Assembly (NCBI RefSeq): GCF_000517265.1
Contig: NZ_AYSJ01000013.1
Coordinates: 643,037 to 697,295, forward strand
Length of the DNA stretch: 54,259 nucleotides
Reading direction: 5' to 3'
Origin: Photorhabdus khanii NC19
GTDB taxonomy: Bacteria > Pseudomonadota > Gammaproteobacteria > Enterobacterales > Enterobacteriaceae
This document shows, piece by piece, positions 35,606-45,884 of this stretch (position 1 is the first letter of the stretch; each line of letters starts with the position of its first letter). The notes below the pieces were generated by a model. The model was not told where the DNA came from and did not search any database. It saw nothing but the letters and a program-made list of their open reading frames with translations. Made by a program: the position numbers and the translations under genes.

Positions 35606-36660
35606 AATTGTGATACCCCCAAAGTGATAGTGACGCCCTGCTGACGCAAGGTCCGACCAACCAGTTTTCCTTCGCTCATCAACCAGGCAACAGGTTGTGA
35701 AACACTGCCAACCCCTACCGTCTGGCGGACAAAATCGGAAGCGGGAAAACGTTGTTCATGGCGACTTAACTCATTAACACTGAACAACTTAAACGGTACA
35801 CACCAACGCTGTGCAAGCTGATTCAACGCTGGCTCATCCTGCTTGATGACAACACTGCCGATGGCACTCAGGGCCATCAGATCAAAATGATTTTCCGCCA
35901 TCTGCTGCTGCAATAGCTCAACCAGTATTTGTAACGGGGTGTCCCGGCGACAGCCAATCCCGGCCACAACACGTTTTGGCACCAATTTATAAACCGGCAG
36001 AGGCAGTTCGGGCAGTGAATCGTGCAACGTGACACACACCAGCACATCCAGCTCCGGCAATGCCTCCAGACTCACTACCGGGACAAAACCACGGGTATCA
36101 AAATGTTCACGTTCGTTAAGTAGTGATTCATCCCACCACAGCCCGACTTTCTGACCACTGACCAGCATTTGGTTGACCACTTTCACCACATGGCGAAAAT
36201 CCTGCATATCTGCGTTTAACTGAGTGGCAAGCGTATCCAGCGCCGCCACCCCGTTGATATCCGTAGCGGTAGTAATCACCGGGTCGGCCCCCAACAGCTC
36301 CGCCAGATAATGAGTCAATGCATTAGCGCCACCCACATGACCGGATAGCAAACTGATAACATGTCGACCACGCTCATCAATCACCACCACCGCCGGATCA
36401 TGCATTTTGTCGTTTATCAGTGGCGCAATCATTCTTACGGTGATCCCCAGCGCCGCAACCACCACCAGCGCCGAATAATGCTTAAACGCCTCGCGCAAGG
36501 TGTCACCAAAACTGCCATTAAAAGGAAGAAACCCCGGCTCCAGCAGCTTTTCGCTGGTAAAACAGGTCAGAGGTAGATGCGTTCTCAACCTTCGTACCAA
36601 TCTGACCCCGCCCGGAGTCAAACAGAACACAGCGATCGATTCATGCCCGGCGATATTCAT
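35599..36660 (-). CDS. cbiG: Cobalt-precorrin-5A hydrolase CbiG
   Basis: A 353-residue enzyme that opens the delta-lactone and releases acetaldehyde from cobalt-precorrin-5A. Visible are [20 protein letters not shown], then [50 protein letters not shown] and the C-terminal [19 protein letters not shown]. The start at 36660 ([12 protein letters not shown]) matches Salmonella and has GGGG upstream inside the end of cbiF. The 57 extra bases of open frame before it lie inside cbiF. Confidence 0.92.
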   Translation of the reverse strand: MNIAGHESIAVFCLTPGGVRLVRRLRTHLPLTCFTSEKLLEPGFLPFNGSFGDTLREAFKHYSALVVVAALGITVRMIAPLINDKMHDPAVVVIDERGRHVISLLSGHVGGANALTHYLAELLGADPVITTATDINGVAALDTLATQLNADMQDFRHVVKVVNQMLVSGQKVGLWWDESLLNEREHFDTRGFVPVVSLEALPELDVLVCVTLHDSLPELPLPVYKLVPKRVVAGIGCRRDTPLQILVELLQQQMAENHFDLMALSAIGSVVIKQDEPALNQLAQRWCVPFKLFSVNELSRHEQRFPASDFVRQTVGVGSVSQPVAWLMSEGKLVGRTLRQQGVTITLGVSQLC

Positions 36661-37414
36661 GGCTAAACCCCGCATCGTAGAGCTTGGAATAGTGGTACTC
36701 CTCTCCCAGGAAAGCACCGACCAGAATCAAAGCGGTTTTACGGATACCCGCGGCCTGTACTTTTTCGGTGATATCAGCCAGCGTACCGCGCACGGTATGA
36801 CTGTCAGCCCAAGTCGCTTTGTATATCACCACGACCGGCGTTGTGACCGGGTAACCTCCGGCCTGAAGACGTGCGACCACATGCCTCATCTTCTGCACAG
36901 AAAGGTAAATCGCCATCGAAGTCTGATGAGCAGCAAAGGATTCCAACTGTTCGAGCGGGGGCACCGGTGTACGTCCTTCAATTCGGGTGATAATCAAGCT
37001 TTGTGACACTTCCGGTACGGTGTACTCCACCCCTAACTGCGCCGCGGCACCAAGAAACGCACTGACACCCGGCACCGAGACAAAACCAATACCGGCATCT
37101 GTCAGAGCTTCCCCTTGCTCACGGATAGAGCCGTATAACGAGAGATCACCGGTTTGCAATCGAACCACCAACTTACCCGCATGTACACCATCCACCATCA
37201 GTGCAACAATTTGTTCCAGCGTCAGACTGGCGCTGTCATGGCATTCAGCCTCTGGCGGGCAGTAATCCAGCAGTTCGGTGTTAATCAATGAACCGGCGTA
37301 AATCACCACCTGCGCCTGCTGCAATAAACGATAGCCTTTCAGGGTGATCAACGCCTTATCACCCGGCCCGGCTCCCACAAACCAGACTTTCCGCGGATCA
37401 AAATGTTCAGACAT
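36641..37414 (-). CDS. cbiF: Cobalt-precorrin-4 C11-methyltransferase CbiF
   Basis: A 257-residue SAM methylase: [20 protein letters not shown], then [40 protein letters not shown] and [20 protein letters not shown]. It methylates C11 to give cobalt-precorrin-5A, substrate of CbiG, whose gene overlaps its end by 20 bases. Confidence 0.94.
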   Translation of the reverse strand: MSEHFDPRKVWFVGAGPGDKALITLKGYRLLQQAQVVIYAGSLINTELLDYCPPEAECHDSASLTLEQIVALMVDGVHAGKLVVRLQTGDLSLYGSIREQGEALTDAGIGFVSVPGVSAFLGAAAQLGVEYTVPEVSQSLIITRIEGRTPVPPLEQLESFAAHQTSMAIYLSVQKMRHVVARLQAGGYPVTTPVVVIYKATWADSHTVRGTLADITEKVQAAGIRKTALILVGAFLGEEYHYSKLYDAGFSHEYRRA

Positions 37415-37976
37415 CGATCTTCTCCTTGTAACAGGAAATCAGATAAGTCGGATTATTCGGCTTGAAATAGTGACCGCTGCCAAGTGATGCCAAAGTAGAC
37501 GCCTGTAGCTGTATGCACTCTAAATCACTTACCTGACACGTCCGCAAATGCGCCAGCGCATCATTCAGGTTATTCAGCAAAATGAACGTCAGCACCAGAC
37601 GGCCACCGGGGTACATGTGATCCAACGCCCAGTCGATCAGTGCCGTCAATTGGCCCCCACTGCCGCCAATAAATACCGCATCTGCCATTACATCCAATGC
37701 TAACGGGGCCTCCCCAGCGATGATTTCCACATTATGGCAACCCAGCCGCTGACGATTCTCCCCGATCAAAGCCAGTGCCGCAGGGTTACGCTCAATGGCG
37801 GTGACCGTCAGCGCCGGGAATCGCAGCGCTGCCTCCAACGCCACACTGCCGGTCCCTGCTCCCACATCAATCAACTGGCTGGCATGATTCAATTCCAGCC
37901 GCTCCAATGCCAGCGCACGAACCGGCTCTTTCGTCATCGGCACTTTCTGTCCGCGTAAAAATTCGTCATCTCTCAT
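37407..37976 (-). CDS. cbiT: Cobalt-precorrin-6B C15-methyltransferase/decarboxylase CbiT
   Basis: A 189-residue SAM methylase with a classical Rossmann fold, unlike the other methylases here. Motif I is [20 protein letters not shown], then [20 protein letters not shown] and [20 protein letters not shown]-terminus [20 protein letters not shown] is conserved. It methylates C15 and decarboxylates the C12 acetate. It partners with the separate CbiE; the two are fused as CobL in aerobic producers. Confidence 0.93.
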   Translation of the reverse strand: MRDDEFLRGQKVPMTKEPVRALALERLELNHASQLIDVGAGTGSVALEAALRFPALTVTAIERNPAALALIGENRQRLGCHNVEIIAGEAPLALDVMADAVFIGGSGGQLTALIDWALDHMYPGGRLVLTFILLNNLNDALAHLRTCQVSDLECIQLQASTLASLGSGHYFKPNNPTYLISCYKEKIDV

Positions 37977-38566
37977 AAGATCACCACCACGTTCATGTCA
38001 TAGTCAGTCGCCACCGCTTCTGGCCGCAGACGGTGAATACGCTCATTAGGCAAAGAGAGGTTTTCACCAATAATCAATGTACGGCTCAGGCCACGCGCAA
38101 TAATGGCCTCCGCAATTGCCCGCGGGCCGACGCGCCCATCAGTTACCATCGCTACTTTGTCGTGTTGTAAAATCCAGTCGAAATCCGGGGTACGCCCGTG
38201 ACTGCTGGTCAGATAGATATCGTTCATATCCAGTGCCGCTTTAGCACACAGATACTGAATTGAACTGATACCGGGAATGATGCGCAGATCATCTGCGGTA
38301 AAATATTCAGACAACAATTTGCCGATGCCATACAACAACGGATCGCCGGACGCCAACACCACAATATGACGTGTACTGTTGTTCTGTAACCAGACAAGCA
38401 AACTGGCAAGATCGGCATCCAATATGCGGGTTTCATGGGTGATGCCACTAAATATCTCCAGATGACGCCTGCCACCGACCAGTACCTCTGCAGCAGTAAT
38501 ATAATGCTGCGCCTGTGGCGTCAGATACGCCGTATCACCGGGACCAATACCGACAACAGTGATCAT
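37973..38566 (-). CDS. cbiE: Cobalt-precorrin-7 C5-methyltransferase CbiE
   Basis: A 197-residue SAM methylase: [20 protein letters not shown], then [39 protein letters not shown] and [11 protein letters not shown]. It methylates C5. ATGA overlaps link it to cbiD upstream and cbiT downstream. Confidence 0.92.
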   Translation of the reverse strand: MITVVGIGPGDTAYLTPQAQHYITAAEVLVGGRRHLEIFSGITHETRILDADLASLLVWLQNNSTRHIVVLASGDPLLYGIGKLLSEYFTADDLRIIPGISSIQYLCAKAALDMNDIYLTSSHGRTPDFDWILQHDKVAMVTDGRVGPRAIAEAIIARGLSRTLIIGENLSLPNERIHRLRPEAVATDYDMNVVVIL

Positions 38567-39699
38567 CGCATCTCCTCCAAAATGTCATTCAACGGACGGC
38601 TGGTGCCGAGGATCTGATTATCAAAGGAGAACATAATGGCGTCACAGCGCGGTGGGTTAACGGCAAAACGCAGCATCTCACTCATTCGTTCACAAATACG
38701 TTCGGCGATACGGTCATAAACCGCTTGCAAGCCATACTCTGCAATCAGTTCCATCGCCGCTTCTGTGGTATCGCAGCGATTAACCTCCAACAGAAGAGCC
38801 TGCGGCGCCCCCATCAGGGCCAGATAAGCAATCAATGTTTCTATGCGGCCATCAGCAATGTGACTGTGAGTATGAAAAATCCCCGCAGCCACCTTCACTA
38901 ATTTGCCGGGATGCCCTACCAGCATGATATGGCGGAACCCGAGCCGAACCGCTTCCTGCAACATGTAGCCAACAAAGTTGCTCATCGTCACCACCAGTTG
39001 ACCATCAAGCCCCAATTGTTCACGCACAAAACGCTCGCCGTGATTGCCGGGAACCAGAATGACCTTTTCGGCTCCCGCTGCACGTTTCATTTCCAGCTCT
39101 ATCGCCAGTGAACGTTTCCAACTCTCCTCCGACATCGGCGTGACAATCCCGGTGGTCCCAATAATGGAAATACCGCCAAGTATTCCCAACTTCCCGTTGT
39201 AGGTTTTCTTTGCCCGCTCTTCACCTTCCGGTGCAAAGATCTCCACCTCCGCTCCCCGCATGGGGCCAATAGCCTCCCGTACCGCCGCCTCAATAGTCTG
39301 GCGTGGAGTACGGTTAATGGCGGCACTGCCTACCGGCAGCCCGACACCTTTGCGGGTAACCGTACCAACACCTTCCCCGCCGCTCAGATGGATTTCACCG
39401 TGATCGCACAGCGTGACACGGGCAAAAATCAACATGCCATGAGTCGCATCTACATCGTCGCCACCATCTTTACGGATAGCGGCGGTCGCCTGTTGGCCTT
39501 CAATCAGTGGCTGTTCAACGTTAAGGCGTAATGTCACACCAGAAGGGGTAACAATAGAAACATGGTCAATAACTTGCTGACGCAACACCATCAACGCGGC
39601 AACCTTGGCGGCGGCAGTGGCGCAAGAACCGGTGGTATAACCTTTGCGATACTGCTTACCGTTGTGCCAGATGCTGTCTAATTGCATCGTATCGCTCAT
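38563..39699 (-). CDS. cbiD: Cobalt-precorrin-5B C1-methyltransferase CbiD
   Basis: 378 residues, of the non-canonical methylase family CbiD. N-terminus [20 protein letters not shown], then [59 protein letters not shown] and [19 protein letters not shown]. It installs the C1 methyl group. Its ATG overlaps the cbiC stop. Confidence 0.93.
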   Translation of the reverse strand: MSDTMQLDSIWHNGKQYRKGYTTGSCATAAAKVAALMVLRQQVIDHVSIVTPSGVTLRLNVEQPLIEGQQATAAIRKDGGDDVDATHGMLIFARVTLCDHGEIHLSGGEGVGTVTRKGVGLPVGSAAINRTPRQTIEAAVREAIGPMRGAEVEIFAPEGEERAKKTYNGKLGILGGISIIGTTGIVTPMSEESWKRSLAIELEMKRAAGAEKVILVPGNHGERFVREQLGLDGQLVVTMSNFVGYMLQEAVRLGFRHIMLVGHPGKLVKVAAGIFHTHSHIADGRIETLIAYLALMGAPQALLLEVNRCDTTEAAMELIAEYGLQAVYDRIAERICERMSEMLRFAVNPPRCDAIMFSFDNQILGTSRPLNDILEEMR

Positions 39700-40328
39700 T
39701 GTGCCTCCTGCAACCGGTACAGAATGGCATTGATAATCGCCGCAGCGATATTGCTCCCACCTTTACGGCCTGCGGCCGCGATATAAGGCAATTCGCTTTG
39801 CATCAACGCCGCTTTCGATTCTGCCGCGCCGACAAATCCAACCGGTACCCCGATCACCGCCAATGGTGAAGCCCGCCTTTCCAGCAAGCGGAACAGCGCT
39901 GTCGGAGCATTACCGAACACGAATATCTTGTCGCCTTCCTCAGCCAATGCGATATCCACCGCGGCCATAGAACGGGTAATACCCTGTGCTTTCGCCATCG
40001 TTACCACCCGCGGATCACTGATATAACAACGGCATTCACAACCCATTTGCTGTAACAACGCTTTATTGATACCGGACTGAGCCATCGTGGTATCGGTATA
40101 CAGAATGCACCCCCGGCGCAATGCCTCAGTAATACGAGTCAGCACATCCGGTGAAAACCACAAAATATCCAGCCAATCAAAATCTGCGGTAGTGTGGATC
40201 ACCCGTTTAATCACCGCTTCCTGCATCTCATCAACAAAACAATAATCGGGGCGTTCACAGGCAATAATATCGCCAATGATTGCAAAGCTATTCTGTTCAA
40301 TTTGCTGAGGTTTCTGGAGATAGTTCAT
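39696..40328 (-). CDS. cbiC: Cobalt-precorrin-8 methylmutase CbiC
   Basis: A 210-residue mutase moving a methyl group from C11 to C12 to give cobyrinate. The catalytic histidine is in [14 protein letters not shown] (residue 45; His43 in Salmonella). The C-terminal [32 protein letters not shown] and [19 protein letters not shown] is strongly conserved. Fifteen bases from cbiB. Confidence 0.95.
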   Translation of the reverse strand: MNYLQKPQQIEQNSFAIIGDIIACERPDYCFVDEMQEAVIKRVIHTTADFDWLDILWFSPDVLTRITEALRRGCILYTDTTMAQSGINKALLQQMGCECRCYISDPRVVTMAKAQGITRSMAAVDIALAEEGDKIFVFGNAPTALFRLLERRASPLAVIGVPVGFVGAAESKAALMQSELPYIAAAGRKGGSNIAAAIINAILYRLQEAQ

Positions 40329-40343
40329 ATTCGTTGCCCTTTT

Positions 40344-41303
40344 CTAAGACATTCCGACCAACAGTAAGCGCAGCAACGCAAACAACAGTAAGGCCAGTTG
40401 CGAAGCTATCATCATCAAGTGGATACTGAGCGGGATATCCGTCAGCACGATTTCACGGCGTTCATCACCAATCCAAGGTTTATCTACCCGTTCACCAAAA
40501 TAGTAATTCGGACCGCCAAGGCGAATACCCAAGGCTCCGGCAACCGTCGCTTCAGGCCAGCCACAGTTAGGGCTGGCATGTTGATAACGATCGCGCCAGC
40601 CAATACGCAGGGCCTGACGAAAATCAACCCGGATGAACCAAGCCGCCGCACTCAGCAACAGCCAACTCAGCCGTGCCGGTAACCAATTTGCCAAATCATC
40701 CATACGGGCGGAGACATAGCCAATCGCGCGATATTGCGGCGTTTTGTATCCCACCATTGAATCAAGGGTATTGACCGCTTTGTAAGCCATTGCCAACGGC
40801 ACACCGCCAATCATCAGGAAAAAGAGTGGCGCAATAACGCCATCAACGCTGTTTTCCGCCACCGTCTCCACCACTGCACGCGTGATTTGCGGCTCATCCA
40901 GTTGCGAAGTATCGCGCCCGACAATCCATGACAATTGCCGGCGACTTTCATCCAAAGAACCCTGCTGTAACACACCATGTACCGCCAGAGCGGCATCACT
41001 CAGACAACGGCCAGCCAACAGGGTATAAATCATCCATACTTCGGCCAACCAGCCGATCCAGGGATGAATGCAGTTCATCAACCATAAACATCCCCAGCTC
41101 ACCAGCCAGGTCAAGCCAACAACGACTATCCACAACACTGCTCCACCGACTTTCAATGCTCGTTCATTGTGGCAACAGCGCCGGACAGCCCGTTGCACCC
41201 ATGAAATCAGATGACCAATCCAACGTACCGGATGAGGCCAACGCGGCGGATCACCCAACCAACTATCGAGCAAGAAAGCAGCAAACCAGGCGGCAAGTGT
41301 CAC
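40344..41303 (-). CDS. cbiB: Cobinamide-phosphate synthase CbiB
   Basis: A 319-residue inner-membrane enzyme that attaches the aminopropanol phosphate made by CobD to adenosylcobyric acid. It has WLGDPPRWPHPVRWIGHLIS near the start, VGRDTSQLDEPQITRAVVET then VAENSVDGVIAPLFF, and YKAVNTLDSMVGYKTPQYRA. About five membrane segments. ATGA-type overlap with cbiA. Confidence 0.94.
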   Translation of the reverse strand: MTLAAWFAAFLLDSWLGDPPRWPHPVRWIGHLISWVQRAVRRCCHNERALKVGGAVLWIVVVGLTWLVSWGCLWLMNCIHPWIGWLAEVWMIYTLLAGRCLSDAALAVHGVLQQGSLDESRRQLSWIVGRDTSQLDEPQITRAVVETVAENSVDGVIAPLFFLMIGGVPLAMAYKAVNTLDSMVGYKTPQYRAIGYVSARMDDLANWLPARLSWLLLSAAAWFIRVDFRQALRIGWRDRYQHASPNCGWPEATVAGALGIRLGGPNYYFGERVDKPWIGDERREIVLTDIPLSIHLMMIASQLALLLFALLRLLLVGMS

Positions 41304-42682
41304 AATAGCCTCCTCGCATACATCAGCCAGCGATCAAGCAGGCCAGGACGCTGGGCAAAATGGATATGAAGATAACTGGCCAGCGTTTGCTGTACCTGAT
41401 AGCCCCCCGCCCATTGCTGGATTGCCATACCATCACGCCATTTCGTGCAGTCAAAGACCGAAGGTACCGAACTGATAAAATCGGAATAGTGGAACTCGTG
41501 ACCCCGTAAAACCTCACCCTCTGCGGCCAGCAAAGTGTCACAACGGGCTTGTGCCTGACAGTAACCAAAACGCATCAACCGAGTTCCCATACGGCTTTCT
41601 CCCGGCAAAATGCCGGCCATCTGGTGACGCGCTCCTTCTCCATCGGTCAATGACTCGCCAAGGTACATCAGGCCACCGCATTCAGCATAAAGGGGAACCT
41701 GACGATAATGCGCATCCTGTAACGCTTCCCGCATAGCACTATTGGCGGCCAATTGAGCGGCATAGATTTCAGGGTAGCCACCGCCCAGATAAATCATCTG
41801 ACAATCAGGCAGACGGCGATCATGCAGTGGGCTAAAACGGTGAATACGCACCCCTGCCTGCTCCAGCATGTCCAGATTATCCGGATAATAAAAGTTAAAA
41901 GCCTCATCATCCGCCAGTGCCAGCGTTAGGCCGTCAGCCAGTGCGGGATCAGGCAATGATGGTGCCTCACCTTCCGGTGAAACAGGACAATCACAGAGCG
42001 CCAACAGACGATCAAGGTTGATATACGTTTCAACCTGTTGAGCCAACCGCTGCCAGCGAGCATCATCGGCAACCTGCTCCTGAGCAGGAATAAGCCCAAG
42101 ATGGCGGGACGGCAACGACACATCTTGCATAACGGGCAAACGCCCCAGCACCGGAACACCACAATAATGTTCAATGGCACGACGGATGAGTTCGAAATGA
42201 TTTTCAGAATTGACGCGGTTAACAATGACGCCCGCAATTGTCAGAGAGGGATCAAAACGACAAAAACCCAGAACAGTCGCTGCAACAGAAGTGGATACTG
42301 CCTTACCATCTACCAGCAAAATCACCGGACATCCCAACTGCTTAGCCATTGCAGCGCTACTGCAATAATTCGGGTTCGTACCATAACCATCATACAACCC
42401 CATCACACCTTCAATGACCGCCACATCAGCATGGCGCATATGCTGATTATAAAGACCGTTTAAAGTTGCTGTTGGCAACATAAACGCATCAAGATTGCGG
42501 GATGCCACACCACACACCGAACTGTGCCAGCCGCTGTCCAAATAATCCGGACCCACTTTAAACGGCTGGACAGCCAACCCGCGCAGCATCAACGCCCGCA
42601 AAATGCCAAGGGTAACCGTGGTCTTACCGCAACCACTCCCCGTACCTGCAATAACAAACGCCTTCTTGCCTGACTGTTGCAT
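41300..42682 (-). CDS. cbiA: Cobyrinic acid a,c-diamide synthase CbiA
   Basis: A 460-residue glutamine amidotransferase amidating the a and c side chains of cobyrinate. P-loop GTGSGCGKTT at 13-22, FKVGPDYLDSGWHSSVCG, VIEGVMGLYDG, and the glutaminase cysteine in PLYAECGGLMYLGE. The start at 42682 is the family N-terminus; the open frame continues to 42898, but that stretch is the cobalamin riboswitch and leader. First gene of the 21-gene operon running to cobT. Confidence 0.95.
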   Translation of the reverse strand: MQQSGKKAFVIAGTGSGCGKTTVTLGILRALMLRGLAVQPFKVGPDYLDSGWHSSVCGVASRNLDAFMLPTATLNGLYNQHMRHADVAVIEGVMGLYDGYGTNPNYCSSAAMAKQLGCPVILLVDGKAVSTSVAATVLGFCRFDPSLTIAGVIVNRVNSENHFELIRRAIEHYCGVPVLGRLPVMQDVSLPSRHLGLIPAQEQVADDARWQRLAQQVETYINLDRLLALCDCPVSPEGEAPSLPDPALADGLTLALADDEAFNFYYPDNLDMLEQAGVRIHRFSPLHDRRLPDCQMIYLGGGYPEIYAAQLAANSAMREALQDAHYRQVPLYAECGGLMYLGESLTDGEGARHQMAGILPGESRMGTRLMRFGYCQAQARCDTLLAAEGEVLRGHEFHYSDFISSVPSVFDCTKWRDGMAIQQWAGGYQVQQTLASYLHIHFAQRPGLLDRWLMYARRLL

Positions 42683-42794
42683 AAAAAATTCCCGATATAT
42701 CGACCGAGAATAGGTGTCAACAAGACGTGCCTGACGCAGCATCAGCACTGCGCACATCCATTGGATGACAACCCGCTTCCCTCCGAAGGAGTTG

Positions 42795-42970
42795 AATGTC
42801 TCATACCTGTCAGGTCGGTCTTCTGGCTTAGCGTCATCCTTCCCCGCCACCTTCCCAGTCGTTCCGACCAGTGGCATCAGCGGAGTTGTCAGCATCACAG
42901 CAGCGGGGGCTGCGGAGGATTTTCACCCCCTTCCCAACCACACCGTTGAGGTGCAGTATTAACCCGACAG
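42795..42970 (-). promoter_or_regulatory. Cobalamin (AdoCbl) riboswitch
   Basis: On the minus strand this leader has the B12 box with GCCACTG (42869-42875), the upstream GGGAAGGGGGTGAAAATCC and GCAGCCCCCGCTGCTGTGA elements, and the downstream GAAGGTGGCGGGGAAGGATG and AAGCCAGAAGACCGACCTG. These are the conserved blocks of the class found before btuB and cbiA. It lies about 110 bases upstream of the cbiA start, so bound adenosylcobalamin would shut down the operon by blocking translation or elongation. A TTCGGAGGGAAGCGG segment follows. Confidence 0.93.
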
Positions 42971-43211
42971 CGGTTTATTTATTTTTAACGTGACTATTTA
43001 TTAAGTTATTAGATCGCTAATGATATATATCCATTTACATTATAATAACCTTATTAACTCCATTGAATTAAGATGCAAATTAAATATATATTCTTCATAT
43101 CAAGAAGACGGCAGGATTTATTATTTTCGGCGATAAATTTATACGACTTATAACAAAAACCACCGCTAATCTGGTAACAGCGATAGTAACAACACCACAA
43201 CAGATTAATCG
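42971..43211. other. Divergent cbiA/dmsD region
   Basis: AT-rich promoter region. On the minus strand a TACTAT hexamer (43183-43188) lies where a -10 box would be if the FNR site at 43212-43225 were centred near -41.5 for the cbi transcript. No gene is seen. Confidence 0.35.
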
Positions 43212-43225
43212 TTGATCATAATCAA
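43212..43225. promoter_or_regulatory. Perfect FNR-type site
   Basis: TTGAT-CATA-ATCAA is an exact match to the FNR consensus TTGAT-N4-ATCAA. A TATGAT hexamer at 43250-43255 is placed as the -10 box of a class II FNR promoter reading towards dmsD, with a start site near 43261. Because the site is symmetric and lies between divergent units, it could also serve the cbi operon on the other strand. Direct binding has not been shown. Confidence 0.75.
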
Positions 43226-43318
43226 CTATCTATTCATATCACATAAGTTTATGATGCAGTTTGTCATAAAATAGCTTCTTACACCCTCTGTATAACCGAA
43301 TCACAATGAGAACTGCCG

Positions 43319-43915
43319 ATGTTATTAGATACCACTGTTCCCCGCATTCTTGGCGCCTGTTTTTATTACTCACCGCTGTCAGAACAAGTCCGCCCGCTAA
43401 TTCCATTGCTTACAGACATTGATAAATTATTTCCCTGGTCAGATAACGGAAAAATAGAAAATTTGACGAAAAAAATCGCTGCCTCGCCGGCGGAATCCCT
43501 GCAATATGACTATTCTATCCTGTTCGAAGGACAAGGAGCCATGCCAGCACCGCCTTGGGGATCCGTTTATCTGGACAGAGAAAACCTGTTATTAGGTGAA
43601 AGCACATTAGCTTACCGGGAATTTCTGGCGAAACAAAATATGATCATGTCCAGTCAACAACGGGAACCGGAAGATCAATTCGGCTTGATGCTGCTGGCTC
43701 TGGTTTATATTTTGGAACAAGGACATAAACCTGCTGCGCGTACACTGCTGGAACAACACTTGCTACCGTGGGCATATCGTTATCTGGAACTGACTAAAGA
43801 GGCCAAACTGGAAAATGATTTCTATCCCATTTTAGCCACTATTACTATTGACTATTTGCAAACACTACAAACTGAATTGGAATTAATTCCAGCAAAACCA
43901 GAATTATTTCGCTAA
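43319..43915 (+). CDS. dmsD: DmsD-type redox-enzyme maturation chaperone
   Basis: A 198-residue all-helical TorD/DmsD chaperone. RILGACFYYSPLSEQVRPLI, the YSILFEGQGAMPAPPWGSVY loop, LDRENLLLGESTLAYREFL, REPEDQFGLMLLALVYILEQ and a PELFR end follow E. coli DmsD along its length. Such proteins bind the twin-arginine signal of molybdoenzymes like DmsA and guard cofactor loading before export. No dmsABC or other molybdoenzyme gene is next to it here, so its client must be elsewhere. The perfect FNR site upstream fits an anaerobic role. Confidence 0.88.
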   Translation: MLLDTTVPRILGACFYYSPLSEQVRPLIPLLTDIDKLFPWSDNGKIENLTKKIAASPAESLQYDYSILFEGQGAMPAPPWGSVYLDRENLLLGESTLAYREFLAKQNMIMSSQQREPEDQFGLMLLALVYILEQGHKPAARTLLEQHLLPWAYRYLELTKEAKLENDFYPILATITIDYLQTLQTELELIPAKPELFR

Positions 43916-44336
43916 CATTTTTATCATTCCTCAATTAATGCTCCGGGTGAGAAATTAAGTAAAAACTAACAAACTCATATTCCCCCGGAGCTTAAACCCT
44001 ATTTAATCAATTCATCATTTATCACGACGAACTTATACCAGAAAAACGCTTATCGTCAGCTTTCGTTCCATTGAACGTTATAGCCCTATTGCCGTATATA
44101 AAACTGTTCAGATGATTTTTATGTTATTTATTATCGGGTACGGAACACAGGCACCCAATAGAATGACTTTATGCGCTAAAAAAATGTTTATTAATTCATA
44201 AATTAGTAATCATTAAATACCCCAAAAGAGGATTTATTAAAATCCTAAAAAAAGTTTAGCCATAGACATTATTTTATTGATCAGCTGTTTTCCTTACATG
44301 GAAATATTAAAAATGTAAACAACCTAAGGTCAAAAT
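43916..44336. other. Intergenic, one long inverted repeat
   Basis: No gene is seen. At 43936-43995, TTAATGCTCCGGG and CCCGGAGCTTAA are complementary (one bulge) and separated by about 36 bases; this could form a hairpin at the end of the dmsD transcript. The rest is the AT-rich leader of the protease, with CCTAAGGTC before its ATG. Confidence 0.4.
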
Positions 44337-45848
44337 ATGAAAAAAATCTTTTTAGCTACTCTTATTACAGGGATTGTATCAACAAATTGCTTCGCACAAA
44401 CACTCCCTGAAGGCAAAAATGAGCATATTGCTCATCAGCAAGACAACACCAACAACGAAGCTCCACTATTAAAATCGACCGATCCAGGTGCAGATCGATT
44501 CAAGCATGTTGGAAAGTTAAGAACGAATGGCCTCTGTACCGCCACACTCATTGCCGGCTCAGAAAAACCGGATGCCAATCAACAGGCTCTGATTCTCTCC
44601 GCAGGCCATTGTCTTGACGATACCTTAGACACCAACGAAGTAATTATTGATCAACCCGCCGGTCTTGGTTGGACGTTTACACCAAATTACTTTATTGACT
44701 TGATTGATAAACATCAACCTATTGATATTGATAAAGTTTTATACGCAACCATGAAAGGGGGTGACTTGGCGGTTTTCAGACTGAAAGCAACTTATGGAGA
44801 ACTGGCAAAGCGCGGAATACTGCCGGTGACATTACAAAAAGAACTTAAGCCATCAGATCAGGCCGTTGAACTCGCTCATATACCTGTCAATGGTGTAGAG
44901 AGTGATAAACGTTATCTGCGATATTCCGACTGCCACATACTTGGAGAGACACCGCTTTTGTATGAACATGTGTGGAATTGGACGCCAAGTGTTTCTGTTG
45001 ATTGTGCTGGTGTTTCTGGGGGAACCTCTGGTTCGCCGGTTATATTAAAAAATCAATCTAAGATAATTGGCGTATTAAATACCACCGTCACACCGGGTTA
45101 CACTGGTTGTGGGCTTGGCCGGCCTTGTGAATTAGTTGATGATAAAGGTTACTCACGTGAAGGTGCCAGTTACTATATGCCTGTTAATAAAATTGCACAT
45201 GCACTTACCAGTGATGGAAAACTGGATTTAAATAAACTTGACGATGGCAAAGGGATCACCATTAGCGCCAGTGGCCCTCTTATTACTCAGAGTACCGTTA
45301 ACGGCAGCGCTGCCACATGGAATTTACAACTGGGTGAGGATGGTTTTGACAAAATTCGCTATAAGAAAGGACTTGCAAGTCATACTGATTGTTCAAACCC
45401 TAAAGGCTACAGCAAACCCTTCTCAGTCACTGAGCAACCGCTGGATAAACTCCTGACACCTTCTAAAGAAGGAGTTTACACGATGTGTGTCATTGGACGA
45501 CATGCTGAAAATAAACGCTGGCAGGATACGTCTAACGCATCAGTAAAATTACGTGAGATTGATAACACCCCTCCGTCAATAAAGCCAGCAATAAGATTAG
45601 TCTTTGAAGCGGATGACAGATGGGTTGTTAATCCCATATTTAATCAATGGGAAATTGTTGACTTACGTATAAAATCAGGTCCTCTGGAATCTACGAAGTG
45701 TGACGATTACACAGGATATTCTATCTATAGAAGAATACCGATTTCTCTTATGAAGAAAGACTCCCCAGTACGTTTTTGTGTATATGGATTGGATCAGGCG
45801 GGTAATAAAGGCCCAATAAATCATAGTGATTTTAGTGTTAAGAAATAA
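44337..45848 (+). CDS. Secreted trypsin-fold serine protease
   Basis: 503 residues. A signal peptide (MKKIFLATLITGIVSTNCFA, cleavage near A20) is followed by a chymotrypsin-fold domain. The likely triad is His91 in LILSAGHCLD, Asp143 in MKGGDLAVFRL and Ser231 in SGGTSGSPVIL, which is the GxSGSP form seen in glutamyl-endopeptidase-like enzymes. Cysteines suggest disulphides. From about residue 300 a second region (GKGITISASGPLITQSTVNG onward) carries beta-rich, cysteine-containing repeats, possibly two Ig-like or binding modules (SHTDCSNPKGYSKPF, ESTKCDDYTGYSIY). No export system is adjacent. It is probably an exoprotease; target unknown. Confidence 0.8.
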   Translation: MKKIFLATLITGIVSTNCFAQTLPEGKNEHIAHQQDNTNNEAPLLKSTDPGADRFKHVGKLRTNGLCTATLIAGSEKPDANQQALILSAGHCLDDTLDTNEVIIDQPAGLGWTFTPNYFIDLIDKHQPIDIDKVLYATMKGGDLAVFRLKATYGELAKRGILPVTLQKELKPSDQAVELAHIPVNGVESDKRYLRYSDCHILGETPLLYEHVWNWTPSVSVDCAGVSGGTSGSPVILKNQSKIIGVLNTTVTPGYTGCGLGRPCELVDDKGYSREGASYYMPVNKIAHALTSDGKLDLNKLDDGKGITISASGPLITQSTVNGSAATWNLQLGEDGFDKIRYKKGLASHTDCSNPKGYSKPFSVTEQPLDKLLTPSKEGVYTMCVIGRHAENKRWQDTSNASVKLREIDNTPPSIKPAIRLVFEADDRWVVNPIFNQWEIVDLRIKSGPLESTKCDDYTGYSIYRRIPISLMKKDSPVRFCVYGLDQAGNKGPINHSDFSVKK

Positions 45849-45860
45849 GTCTTTAAAATT

Positions 45861-45884
45861 GGCCAGTGTTTGCTGGCCTTTTTT
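45861..45884 (+). terminator. Intrinsic terminator of the protease gene
   Basis: GGCCAG-TGTTTG-CTGGCC followed directly by TTTTTT, 12 bases after the protease stop codon. Textbook stem, loop and U-tract. Confidence 0.88.

Noticed and set aside
41300-42898. A 532-codon open frame that would extend CbiA by 72 residues
   Set aside because: The extension is the translated riboswitch leader; the family N-terminus and P-loop spacing fit the ATG at 42682.
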